The translations under genes and the position numbers were made by a program. Under the pieces are notes generated by a model that was not told the origin of the DNA, searched no databases, and saw only the letters and a program-made list of their open reading frames with translations. From an uncultured Beijerinckiaceae bacterium (lineage in GTDB: Bacteria; Pseudomonadota; Alphaproteobacteria; Rhizobiales; Beijerinckiaceae), in assembly GCA_937863205.1 (NCBI GenBank), contig CALMGA010000073.1, positions 1 to 32,539 of the forward strand: a stretch of DNA of 32,539 nucleotides. Reading direction: 5' to 3'. Below are positions 16,899-24,979 of this stretch, in pieces (position 1 is the first letter of the stretch; each line of letters opens with the position of its first letter).

Positions 16899-17383
16899 GC
16901 GTTGGGCTCCCTGAATGTCGGATCGGAAATATCCGACGTTTGTCCGGCGTCGTGGCGTTCCACGACCGCCCGCTGCCGGCGGAGCGGGACGGTTGTCTCG
17001 ACCTCGTCGCTGCGGGAAATCCGGCGAATGCGGACCTCTTCCTTCAGCACGAGACGTTTCTCGACCACGATGACCTCCTCGAGGACGGGGATGATCGTGG
17101 TGTCGCCTTCGGTGCGGACCGCCGGCGCGACGGTGACCTCGCGGTCGATCGGCACGCGGGTGATATCGATCGTCTCGCCCCGCAGCGTTGACCTGACGAT
17201 TTCCTCGACGGTGTCTGTGACGGTGCGTACATCGACCCGGCCGGTGATCACCCCGCGCGTGCTGATCCGCGCCTCTTCGGCGGCGAGTTGCAGCGTGTCG
17301 CGACCCTGTTCCTCGCCGCGAGCGCTCGACCCTTCGGCATGGGAAACCGCGCCAGTCGCAGGGGACGGTGCCACGCCGGCCAT
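16895..17383 (-). CDS. stand-alone DUF2382 domain protein
   Basis: A 162-residue protein consisting of one DUF2382 domain: LQLAAEEARISTRGVITGRVDV (about 30-51), then TVEEIVRSTLRGETIDITRVPIDREV and VLEEVIVVEKRLVLKEEVRIRR (about 107-128). Compared with the DUF2382 half of the next gene it has the same beta-strand rhythm but little identity, so the pair is an old divergence and not a recent duplication. The start at 17383 shares one base with the stop of the preceding small gene (TGATG); an alternative ATG at 17422 lies inside that gene. It overlaps the next gene by 4 nt. No signal peptide or membrane helix. Confidence 0.82.
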   Translation of the reverse strand: MAGVAPSPATGAVSHAEGSSARGEEQGRDTLQLAAEEARISTRGVITGRVDVRTVTDTVEEIVRSTLRGETIDITRVPIDREVTVAPAVRTEGDTTIIPVLEEVIVVEKRLVLKEEVRIRRISRSDEVETTVPLRRQRAVVERHDAGQTSDISDPTFREPNA

Positions 17384-17556
17384 CAGGTCTGAACGGCGCG
17401 CTGCGTGCCGATCACCCGGCATTCGATCGCCACGATGCCGCCAAGTGCGAGGGCGATGGCACCCAGCAGAGAGGCTCGCTGGTGCACGTGCTTCGGGCCG
17501 CCGAGCGCCGTTGCCGATACGGGAAGACCCGTGCGGTCACTGCAATACTGTGCCAT
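17383..17556 (-). CDS. small membrane protein, first gene of the DUF2382 operon
   Basis: A 57-residue protein, MAQYCSDRTGLPVSATAL onwards, with one transmembrane segment (ASLLGAIALALGGIVAIECRVIG, about residues 27-49) and a short C-terminal tail. I do not recognise a family. AGGA 10 nt before the ATG at 17556 supports this start; an in-frame ATG at 17598 would add 14 residues but has no ribosome binding site. Its TGA overlaps the ATG of the DUF2382 gene. The tight coupling suggests that the product may bring the DUF2382 proteins to the membrane, which is inference only. Confidence 0.6.
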   Translation of the reverse strand: MAQYCSDRTGLPVSATALGGPKHVHQRASLLGAIALALGGIVAIECRVIGTQRAVQT

Positions 17557-17641
17557 CGCAATAAAATCCTGGCCGCCCGAGGATCCCTGGGCCGCCATGA
17601 GATGGTTAACACAACGGCCCGATCTATGACGCGAAAGTACT

Positions 17642-17655
17642 AGCGTCCTGACGCT
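17642..17655 (-). terminator. short hairpin after the LuxR gene
   Basis: AGCGTC and GACGCT are separated by two bases, just past the stop of the PAS-LuxR gene. There is no T-run, so it is at best a weak terminator. Confidence 0.25.
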
Positions 17656-17661
17656 GAAGAC

Positions 17662-19201
17662 CTATCGGCGCTCGTGGACATGGTTCACGATGCCGCAATG
17701 GCGTGCCCAGGCCACCGCCTGGGCGCGCTTGTTGACGCCGGTCTTGCGATAGATCGCCCGGACATGGTTCTTTACTGTGTGAAAAGACAGCTGCAGCGTT
17801 CCCGCGATCGCCTTGTCGGTGGCGCCGCGCGCGATCAGCGCCAGCACCTGCCGCTCGCGTTGCGACAGATCGGCAGCGTCGAGGAGGTCGTCCCTCCCTT
17901 CCTCGATGTCGGCGAAGCTGTTGATCTTGGCGACGATCTTCTGGCCCAGCCAGGAGGCGTCCTGCATCACCGCCTCCACCGCGGCGACGAGTTGCGTGTC
18001 CGAGCGGCGATGCGCCGTGACGTTCTGGATCACGGTAAGAACGCAGCGCTCGTCGAGGATGGTCACCCCCTCCGACGACAGCAGGCAGTCGAGCGTCCTG
18101 CCATCCCTGGTGCGCAATCTCGCCTCATGGGAGCGGATGCTCCCGGTCTGGTCGAGCTGGCTTTCGACGATGCGGCGTGTGTCTTCGTCCGCCCAGATCG
18201 CCAGTTCGGCCTTGTTGCGGCCAACGGAGCCCGAGCGCTCGTGCCCGAACTCGCCCGCGAAGGCGTCGTTGGCGTCAAGGATGCGGTGCTCCTTGAGGGA
18301 AGAGATCAGCATCGGCACCGGCGACAGACGGAAGGCGATGGCGAAGCGCTCCTCGCTCTGCCGCATCGCCGTCTCGGCCCTGTGCCGAGGCTCCAGATCC
18401 ATGAAGGTGAACAGCAGGCAGGCATTGTGCCCGATCTCGATCGGCTGACCGGCGACGATCACCAGCTTACCGCCACCGCCCGGCAGGCGCAGCCGCGCCT
18501 CGGTCTGCGGGATCATCCGCCCCTCGCTCATGAGGCCGATCGCGTGCTCGCGGGTCTTCGCGCCTGCGAGCACATCGAGATCGTAGATCGACCGACCGAT
18601 CACCATCTCGCGGGTGTAGCCGGTCATTTCGAGGAAACCGTCGTTGACCTTGATGTAGCGATGGTCAAGAAGCCGGCAGATCAGCGCCGGGGCGGGATTG
18701 GCGGCAAAAGCGCGCTCGAAGCGCGCCTCGGCGTCGAACTCCTCCGTGACGTCGCTGAGGATCAGGACGCAGAAAGCCGGAGAGTCCTGCGCGGCCGCGC
18801 TCACGAAGGCCCGCCCGCCCAGTGTGCCAGGGCGGCGATAGGTGGGCGGCCCCGACCACTCGCCCCCCCACGACATGTGTCCAGTGCCGGATATCGTTGC
18901 GCTTCGACACCTCCAGCACCACGTCTCGGATCGTCTCGCCGGCGAGAAGGCGCCGGCCGGGGTACTCCTCCGGGGCCAAGGTGTGCCCGTTGCGGTAACG
19001 CAGCGTGAAACGGGCCTGATAGGCGGCGAGATCGGTGCCGAGGTCATCAAGATGTTCGGTACCATGCATCGCCAGCGCCGTTGCATTGGCGTAGGACAGC
19101 GCTCCGTCGGCTTCGACCACGATGATGCCGTCGTCCAGCTCGGCAATGATGCGGAGTAGCTGTGCGCGATCGGCGCGGCCGGTCAGTGACCCTGACGTCA
19201 T
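17662..19201 (-). pseudogene. multi-PAS LuxR-type regulator, split by a frameshift in a 7-G tract
   Basis: The reading starts at 19201 (MTSGSLTGRADRAQLLRII) and runs through a first PAS domain (ELDDGIIVVEADGALSYAN) to RHWTHVVGG. It must then change frame at the seven C's at 18863-18869 (G's on the coding strand) to continue as EWSGPPTYRRPGTLGGRAF. Six G's would restore one open frame of about 513 residues. Two more PAS units follow (RYIKVNDGFLEMTGYTREMVIGRS; HRILDANDAFAGEFGHERSGSV) and a C-terminal LuxR helix-turn-helix (LSQRERQVLALIARGATDKA, then LSFHTVKNHVRAIYRKTGV). There is no receiver domain or kinase. It lies on the same strand just before the DUF2382 operon, so it may regulate it. Sequencing error, phase variation or true decay are all possible. 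Confidence 0.85.
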
Positions 19202-19258
19202 CCGCAATCGCCTATCCTGCCCGGCAACGTCGCAAACTGCCCGCAGCTCGCATATGGT

Positions 19259-19288
19259 ATCATATCAGCTAGGCTTGCGATCAGCCAA
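19259..19288 (-). promoter_or_regulatory. possible promoter of the PAS-LuxR gene
   Basis: On the minus strand TTGGCT (19288-19283) and TATGAT (19264-19259) are 18 bp apart, about 58 nt before the start at 19201. The -10 overlaps an interrupted palindrome, ATATG-GTAT-CATAT at 19252-19265, which could be an operator. Confidence 0.4.
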
Positions 19289-19412
19289 CTCAGGTGGCTC
19301 AACAAATGTCTATCCCATGATCGCCCGGTCTCCGTCGGATCGCGCGTGCCGGCTTGCCGTGATTACGGCCACCCATCCGCAGCGCACCATATGGCGAATT
19401 ACCCCTTCGCTC

Positions 19413-19577
19413 CTTGAAGCCGGCGCTGGTTTGCCGTCCTACAACCCGGACATCAGCCCGATCGAGATGGCCTTTGCCAAATGGAAGGCGCGGCTGCGGG
19501 CGGCCGGCGCCCGCAGCTTTGACGCCATGCGGCGCGCCATCGGCAGCATCTGCGGCCTATTCAGCCCGCACGATGTC
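19413..19577 (+). pseudogene. IS630-type transposase C-terminal fragment
   Basis: About 55 residues read LLEAGAGLPSYNPDISPIEM, AFAKWKARLRAAGARSFDAM and RRAIGSICGLFSPHD. This matches the third-catalytic-residue region and C-terminus of IS630 transposases (usual YSPDLNPIE; Glu retained). The upstream two thirds are missing and the last 10-15 residues are replaced by unrelated sequence. It abuts the broken 3' end of the MetE-like gene. The match differs in sub-type from the fragment at 15124-15424. Confidence 0.78.
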
Positions 19578-19602
19578 TGTCGCCAAGGCGTCCCGCGAGG
19601 GG

Positions 19603-20217
19603 TTAGGCGTTCTCGGCCAAGCATTCGAGCCACATGATGCGGGTGAGAAGGTGAGGGCCGGGCAACGCCACCTTGATCGGCTTGTCGGTCAGCGTCCGCA
19701 GAAAGCGTACCTCGTGCGCGACCAGCGGTTTGGAGCGCCGGGCCCGTAGACCACGGGATGGCGCACGTCGGACGCGGGAACGTCGAGCGCGCGCAGTTCC
19801 GCCTCGAAATGCCCGGGGTCGTCGACCAGCGGCAGGACGTCGATCAGCGGGATCAGTTCGCAATTGTCGAGGCGCGCGCCGACGAGGCTCGCATAGCTGT
19901 CGCGGCGCTGTTCTCCGTCGGCGATCACATCGACGCCGGTCGCGAGTTGCGCCGCCACCGCGAGACGCACCGCATCGTCGGCGGTCGCCTGGAACTCGGC
20001 ATCGTCCAGGCGGCCTTCCAGGTGCTCGTGCAACGCCGCCGTCATCCAGCGCGGGCGGGGCCAGCTGCCGATGCCGGTCACGGCCAGCGCCGGGGACCGG
20101 CGGCGCCGACACCGGCGCAGGCGACGTGTCCGGAATGACCTCGGGAACGGTGCGCTCGCGCAACGACAGCTCGCGCCGGCGCAGCGAAGCCGGCGCCGCG
20201 GCCTTGTGCTCCGACAC
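19603..20217 (-). pseudogene. MetE-like methyltransferase fragment (frameshifted, 3' truncated)
   Basis: Three frames must be joined. From 20217, MSEHKAAAPASLRRREL to about 20105. Then from 20081, VTGIGSWPRPRWMTAALHEH through GVDVIADGEQRRDSYASLVG and ALDVPASDVRHPVVYG to about 19745. Then KPLVAHEVRFLRTLTDKPIK and VALPGPHLLTRIMWLECLAE to 19603. The order matches the N-terminal part of the cobalamin-independent methionine synthase C-domain superfamily (Meth_synt_2); the zinc-binding C-terminal half is missing. The frame closes with a TAA where relatives continue after a conserved Asn-Ala, right beside the IS630 fragment, so that element or a later deletion probably removed the 3' half. The start is uncertain. 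Confidence 0.7.
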
Positions 20218-20314
20218 CTCGTCCTTGCAGACGAGGAAACGGCGCTGCCGCTCCTTCTTCGTGAAGGAGACGAGCTCGTTGCCGGTCAGGCGGCACCAGG
20301 CCGGTAGATCTTCG

Positions 20315-20605
20315 TCAAGCCCGCCATGATCGCCTCCTGCTCCGGCGCATCGCTGTAAACCGTTCAGCTTGAGTCAGGCCTTCTCGGATGGGATTCCAGG
20401 AACGCGCCTTCATCTTCCCGACAGCCAGGCCCGGCTGCTCGATGGCACGGTAGCTGCCGTGGTCGGCCGCGACGAAACCGATGTAGCGGTTCGGCAGCAA
20501 GGTCTTTGCCTGTTCCCGCGTGACCGCGAGCATGGTTGCGCGCACCCTGGCGCTGAAGGTAGCCGGCGCATCCGGCCTCACCATGATGACGTCGTTGGGC
20601 AGCGG
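20315..20605 (-). pseudogene. possible C-terminal fragment of a PhnD-type periplasmic binding protein
   Basis: The frame reads LPNDVIMVRPDAP, ARVRATMLAVTREQAKTLLP and NRYIGFVAADHGSYRAIEQP, then GLAVGKMKAR. This has the feel of the last 80 residues of phosphate/phosphonate ABC-transporter binding proteins (PhnD family), where an IPNDV-type motif is followed by an ARxRxALLAL helix and GFVxADxxDY. No start, signal peptide or N-terminal domain is present, and codons upstream of 20605 do not continue the protein. The assignment is by memory of the family pattern and is tentative. Confidence 0.4.
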
Positions 20606-20710
20606 GTCCGAACTGCCAGAAGGTGCTGGGATCGATGTGCCAGACCGATCTGGCGAGATAGGTCGGGATCAGCGCTCGCCTTCCGCCGCGAGCAAAGCAT
20701 TGCATGTGAA

Positions 20711-21238
20711 GATGCCAGCTACTTCCACACGGAACGGCTTTGGCAGGCCTTGCAAGCGGAGTTGGACCGTCGGCGCCGCGGTGCGCCCGACACGCGCGAT
20801 GATGCGGATCGGCATGGTACGGTGGGCGCCGTGGCTCGGAACGATGCCGGCAACTTGGCCGCAGCAACGTCGACGGGTGGACCCACGGCGAAACTGCCGG
20901 GCAGGATAGGCGACACGTCCGTGATCGGCGCCGGGACCTGCGCCGAGAACAAGTGCTGCGCCGTTTCCGCCACCGGCACGGGCGAGGTTTTCATCGGCTA
21001 TGCCGCCGCCCACGAAGTCGCTGCAGGGATGAGGTTGGGCGGCCAGACACTTCGGCAGGCTACCGAAGATGTCGTTGCCGGTTTGGCACGACGTGGCGGC
21101 GATGGTGGATTGAATGCGGTGGCCGCGGACGGCTCCGTCGCGCTGTCGTTCAACTGCGCCGGCATGTATCGCGGGATCATCGGACCTGATGGGGTCGCCC
21201 GCACCGCGATCTACGATGGTGAGCCCAGCGCCCTGTAG
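20711..21238 (+). pseudogene. asparaginase/isoaspartyl peptidase, 5'-truncated (beta subunit intact)
   Basis: From about 20720 the frame gives YFHTERLWQALQAELDRRRR, the end of the alpha subunit of Ntn-type (plant/IaaA-type) asparaginases. HGTVGAVARNDAGNLAAATS follows, with the self-cleavage and nucleophile Thr at 20819. The beta subunit of 139 residues then continues with GGPTAKLPGRIGDTSVIGAG (substrate-binding Arg in GRIGD) and TGTGEVFIGYAAAHEVAA to the stop at 21238. Roughly the first 150 residues of the precursor are missing; the open frame extends left to 20369 but that part is unrelated and mirrors the PhnD-like fragment. Without the alpha part autocleavage and activity are unlikely. No promoter or start was found at the junction. 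Confidence 0.75.
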
Positions 21239-21519
21239 CGGCGTGCCGTCCCTTGCGGCAGGTTCGTGAGAGTTCACCCTAGCTTTGCGGGTGCGCTTCA
21301 ACGCGGCTCCCTGCCCCCCGTTCGTCAATTGCTTGGGCAGGCGGTCGGACGCTCGCCCAAGGTATAGGTCGGAGCCGGACTCCTGCGCCGCTCTACATGC
21401 CGGGCCGTCCGCACATGTGAGCTTTCATCTGGCCGCTCAGCGCGGCGTGCCGGACGACCGACAAGTGTGCCGCTCGTCGATCCATGGAGCACCTGCCTTC
21501 GATCGACGAGTCGGTTCGC
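21239..21519. other. gene-free interval
   Basis: About 280 nt with no convincing coding frame, repeat or hairpin between the asparaginase fragment and the end of the DUF2188 gene. Confidence 0.4.
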
Positions 21520-21729
21520 TCAGGCCTTGCGGAACTGGTCAGGGCCGGCGCCTCGCAGATTGCGAACACGCGCCACCACTGGCTTCTTGTCCCCCGCGAG
21601 TTCCTTTGCCCGCGCAATCGCTTCCGTTTGCGTCGGTTTGACTGCGCTGGCGCGCTTTGCACCCTCACGCTTGACCGAGAACCCGCCGCCGTTGTGCGGC
21701 TCGACGTAGATGTTGCCCGACTTCTTCAT
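21520..21729 (-). CDS. DUF2188 family small protein (69 aa)
   Basis: The protein reads MKKSGNIYVEPHNGGGFSVK, then REGAKRASAVKPTQTEAIAR and AKELAGDKKPVVARVRNLRG. It has the DUF2188 plan: a strand with VxPHxxGGWxVK, then a helix with xTQxEAIxxAxELA, then a final strand. Family members are small basic proteins of unknown function, sometimes described as DNA-binding-like, which I cannot verify. The start at 21729 has GGAG 9 nt upstream; an upstream in-frame TTG/ATG-type codon at 21768 would swallow the promoter. A good promoter lies about 30 nt before the start. It is a monocistronic intact gene among broken ones. Confidence 0.85.
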   Translation of the reverse strand: MKKSGNIYVEPHNGGGFSVKREGAKRASAVKPTQTEAIARAKELAGDKKPVVARVRNLRGAGPDQFRKA

Positions 21730-21756
21730 GACGTTACTCCCGCATGGGAGCACTAG

Positions 21757-21784
21757 AGTATATAGCATCGGCGCTGATCTTCAA
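21757..21784 (-). promoter_or_regulatory. sigma-70-type promoter of the DUF2188 gene
   Basis: On the minus strand TTGAAG (21784-21779) and TATACT (21762-21757) are 16 bp apart, with the -10 ending 27 nt before the ATG at 21729. It is one of the best matches to the consensus in the window. Confidence 0.6.
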
Positions 21785-22295
21785 GATCGCGAAGGGCATC
21801 CTGGACCACCTTGGTCCGCCGCCGGGCGATCTGACGCTGGAACATCGCTTCGAGCGTGAGGTCGGCCCGCGACCGCTACTTCATCTATGCTCCGCCTTCG
21901 CCTCCGAGGCGCCCGGCATCTTCGACGTGGTGTGCGAAGGCGTCGCGCTGGCTGTGCGTGTCGCCGCTTGGCTGCACGTCTCGAAGATGATGCGACGCTC
22001 CATGGATGGAAAGTACATCATGTGACACTCGGAGCTCGATCGAGCCAGTTGACATCGCAGCCGGCGCGATCGGAGAACAGCTTGGCACCCGATCGTCGAT
22101 GGAGAACGCGATGGGATCGGCGGACAGATCGTTCGTCGACGGACAGTCCTTCGCCTCGTTCGCCGACAGGCCTGCGCGTCGCCTTCCCGGCCATGACGCA
22201 TAATGGTCCGTTTCAGGTTGACGGCGGTTGCGGTGCGATGAACCCTTGTGTTGGCCCTGGTTCGCTGTCTGCGCGGCAAGCCGAGACGTCCTTGA
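21785..22295. other. gene-free interval upstream of the MFS gene
   Basis: About 510 nt. Open frames exist on both strands but none has a plausible start, ribosome binding site or recognisable product. Some minus-strand stretches look protein-like (for example FQRQIARRRTKVVQDALRDL), which suggests eroded coding sequence. Confidence 0.35.
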
Positions 22296-23600
22296 ATGGA
22301 ATCAAATCTTCGCGCAGCGTTCGCAAGGAAATACTTTTCCTCGGCTCCGGTGACCACCTTGCGAACGAGAACCAGTCTCGACGTTCTCAACTTCGCGCTT
22401 GCCGGAGCGCGCGAAGGCTTCGGCCCCTTTCTCGGTGTCTATCTTCAGGCGAAAGGGTTCGACCCGGCTGCGACAGGGTTGGCAATGTCACTTGCAGGGG
22501 TCAGCGGCCTGCTGGCGACGACACCGATCGGCAATCTTGTCGACAAGGTCGAAATCAAACGAGCGCTGCTCGTGGCGTCTGCGCTCGCCATCACGCTCGG
22601 GGCGATCATCATCGTCATCAGCCGGAAGATCTGGCTTATCGGCGCTGCCCAGCCTCTCATCGGCGTCGGCGACACGAGCGTGGCGCCACTCCTTGCCGCA
22701 ATAACGCTCGGCATCGTCGCACCGGAACTCTTCGCCGCGCGCGTGTCGCGCGACGAAGCGTTCAACCACGCGGGCAATGCGGTCAACGCAGGTTTGCCCG
22801 CGGTCCTGGGGTACACCCTCGGTCTCGGCTACGTGGCGGTTGCGATCGTCGCGATGGCGGTCGCATCGAGCGCGGTCGTGGCATGGATCAACCCCGCCAA
22901 GATCGACCATGCGCGCGCCCGCAGCGGCGAAGCCGACGAACGCACAACGATACGTGCCCTGTTCGAAATACCGGGCCTGCTGTTGCTTGCGGGAACGGTG
23001 ATGCTGTTCGAAACCGCCAGCGGCGCGCTGCTGCCGTTTCTCGCCCAGGCTCGCACGGCAGCGGGGAGCGATCCGAGCATCACCACCGGCATCATGACCG
23101 TTACCGCTCAGGTCACGATGGACGGAGGTGCTTTGCTGGCCGCGAAACTTGCCCAGCGCATCGGCTACGCTCGCGTGAAGGCGATCGCCCTCGCTCTGGC
23201 CGCTTTGCGGGGTTTCATTGCCGCGCACGCGAACTCCTGGACAACCGTCATCGCCGTCGAAGTCCTGGAAGGGGCAGCGATGCGATTGAGCGGCGTCGCA
23301 ATCCCCTCGCTTGCGGCAAGCGTCATGCGCGGGACCGGCCGATCAAGCGTCGGCTTGGCGGCGGTTCTCGCCGCATTCGGAGCCGGAGCTGCGCTCAGCC
23401 CCCTTGTCGCGGGCATCATGGCGCGGCACTTCAGCTTCGCGACATCGTTCCTTTGCCTCGCGTCACTCGCCTGCGTGGCCTTGGTAATCTGGATGGTCGG
23501 AAGCAGGCATGTCGGCGGCGCAGCGTTCGCTGACGTCGTCCCAAGCAAGCCCGCTGCTTCCTCGCTCGAGACGCATGAACGAATCGGTCAAACAGCCTGA
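22296..23600 (+). CDS. major facilitator superfamily transporter
   Basis: A 434-residue inner-membrane protein with about twelve hydrophobic segments. Features of MFS carriers are seen: after the first helix pair a short loop with the pattern IGNLVDKVEIKRAL (about residues 77-91), which corresponds to the loop 2-3 G(x)xxDRxGRR motif, and a central cytosolic loop (AKIDHARARSGEADERTTIR) between the two six-helix halves. The N-terminal half resembles sugar-phosphate or drug-type carriers that start REGFGPFLGVYLQAKGF; I recall similar proteins in Hyphomicrobiales but cannot name the substrate. The ATG at 22296 has only a weak GAGA-type ribosome binding site. Intact and full length. Confidence 0.85.
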   Translation: MESNLRAAFARKYFSSAPVTTLRTRTSLDVLNFALAGAREGFGPFLGVYLQAKGFDPAATGLAMSLAGVSGLLATTPIGNLVDKVEIKRALLVASALAITLGAIIIVISRKIWLIGAAQPLIGVGDTSVAPLLAAITLGIVAPELFAARVSRDEAFNHAGNAVNAGLPAVLGYTLGLGYVAVAIVAMAVASSAVVAWINPAKIDHARARSGEADERTTIRALFEIPGLLLLAGTVMLFETASGALLPFLAQARTAAGSDPSITTGIMTVTAQVTMDGGALLAAKLAQRIGYARVKAIALALAALRGFIAAHANSWTTVIAVEVLEGAAMRLSGVAIPSLAASVMRGTGRSSVGLAAVLAAFGAGAALSPLVAGIMARHFSFATSFLCLASLACVALVIWMVGSRHVGGAAFADVVPSKPAASSLETHERIGQTA

Positions 23601-23614
23601 CCGGGCGAGAGTGG

Positions 23615-23803
23615 TTACGTTCGCGCACCATCCAGGAAGTCCAAAACCGTCGCGCACAGCGTCTGGATATCCTCGCCGCTGAGAGCTTTGGGATCGGATT
23701 TGCCCTTCGCCGCCAGCTCTCGAACGCGTTTGTGAGTCTGATCGTCGACCACCTGAGCATCGACCAGGCTGTTCGACAGGGCCGTCGCGGGAGTCTCAAC
23801 CAT
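23615..23803 (-). CDS. 62-residue hypothetical protein
   Basis: The sequence starts MVETPATALSNSLVDAQVVD and continues with DDQTHKRVRELAAKGKSDPK and ALSGEDIQTLCATVLDFLDG. An excellent AGGAGA site lies 6 nt before the ATG at 23803. The composition suggests two or three helices, soluble, with no membrane segment. I do not recognise a named family, though the pattern of a short helix-turn followed by LSGEDIQ-LC-TVLD looks like a defined small domain. It is convergent with the MFS gene, 15 nt apart. A perfect 10-bp palindrome CCAACGTTGG lies at 23838-23847, about 35 nt upstream, and could be a regulator site. Confidence 0.7.
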   Translation of the reverse strand: MVETPATALSNSLVDAQVVDDQTHKRVRELAAKGKSDPKALSGEDIQTLCATVLDFLDGART

Positions 23804-23837
23804 GCGTTCTCTCCTGTGTCGAATGAGTCATCTTCCT

Positions 23838-23847
23838 CCAACGTTGG
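23838..23847. promoter_or_regulatory. 10-bp palindrome upstream of the 62-residue gene
   Basis: CCAACGTTGG is a perfect palindrome about 35 nt before the start at 23803. No promoter hexamers are clear, so its role as an operator is only a guess. Confidence 0.25.
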
Positions 23848-24979
23848 TCACTTGCGCAGGAGAAACCAAAGGCGAAGCGCTTGAGAAAACGTAGTCAGTC
23901 ATCTCTGTACGCCACCCTCGCAGGCATGGCACCGACGATATGGGACGATCCTGCCATCGATCGATGTGCAGGGAACGCATGCTGCTTAAGGCAGATTCCA
24001 GGTGAGATGACAACAAACCAGTTGATCTTCCCAAAACAATTTTTGATCGCTTCGATGATATCGCTGCGCAGCAGGTGAATGCTTGGACCGCCAGCGGCTC
24101 GCACGCAACCGCAGGCAACTCTCAGCTCTCGAAACATGCGCAGCGCCATCACGTCGCAGTTAAAGCGGCAACGGTTCGCGATACCGACTTGGTGCCGCCA
24201 CCTTGCCGTATCGACGACCACTCCTCGCCGGGCTCATCCATGCAGGCTCGATCGGGAAGCGCTTCGAGATCGGTTTCGTCAGCGAAGATAAATGGTCCCG
24301 GAAGCTTGGGAACATTGATATTTGTTGTAGATACTACAGTCTGCCTGTCGTACTCTGAGTATGATAATCCCAAGTGAGGCAGCAGCGCACGTTGATGCGA
24401 CCTCTGCCGTCTGGCTGCAAACCTCCTCATGCACCGCCGTAGCAAAATGCCCGCCGCCGTCGCTTGGGGCAGGGCCTACAGCGTTTGACAAGCAAGTTGG
24501 CCTCGGTTGAATAGACCGTCTTGAGGCATCGGACCGCGATGAACGGTTCCTATGTGCAACCGCGATGTACGGGCAATTTCCGAACGAAATGGATCGAGCG
24601 ATGCTGCTCGTATGACGGGGAACGAAGCTGTTCGAAAGCGAAAAAAGGATGTCGCGTTGCCATCACGTTTCGGACGTGAACAACGGTGCCGTCACCGATC
24701 ATGGATACGAAGCAACCTATGTCGTGCGCTGTCCCGTTCCACGAGCGTCAGTCAGGTAGCGCCGGGCCGCGGAGATCGTGTCCGCGCCTGCTGAGATCAG
24801 CACAGCTTCGCTCGCTGACGACCTGACAAGACGGGCCGAAAGCTTAACCGGCGTCATGATGTCCCCGCGGAAGCGGGCAAGGCTGGCCACATGCTTCATC
24901 GCCGGACGCAGATGATGTCGGCTTCTTGGAACCAGGTTTGGCAGGACCTTGCCATGGGTCGAACCAGCAACTTTCTGAT
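23848..24979. other. 1.1-kb region without a convincing gene
   Basis: Only short open frames without ribosome binding sites or recognisable products are seen. The part around 24290-24370 is AT-richer and has small inverted repeats (TGTAG-ATA-CTACA, TACTC-T-GAGTA). A minus-strand stretch near 24730-24860 (VKLSARLVRSSASEAVLISA) is protein-like and may be eroded coding sequence. GC content is visibly lower than in the core block. Confidence 0.4.

Noticed and set aside
15975..17564. 529-codon plus-strand open frame opposite the DUF2382 operon
   Set aside because: Shadow of three coupled minus-strand genes that have overlapping starts and recognisable domains.
21744..22025. Plus-strand open frame of 93 codons beginning MGALEYIASALIF
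   Set aside because: It starts 15 nt from the divergent DUF2188 start, runs through that gene's promoter, has no ribosome binding site and no recognisable domain.
21887..23533. 548-codon plus-strand frame overlapping the MFS gene
   Set aside because: Arg/Gly/Asp-rich shadow in another frame of the MFS gene, with no membrane segments.
23881..24078. 65-codon plus-strand frame MRKRSQSSLYATLAG
   Set aside because: No ribosome binding site, mixed composition and no homologue that I recognise.
24290..24370. Small inverted repeats in an AT-richer patch
   Set aside because: Arms of 5 bp are too short to support a terminator, operator or RNA structure.
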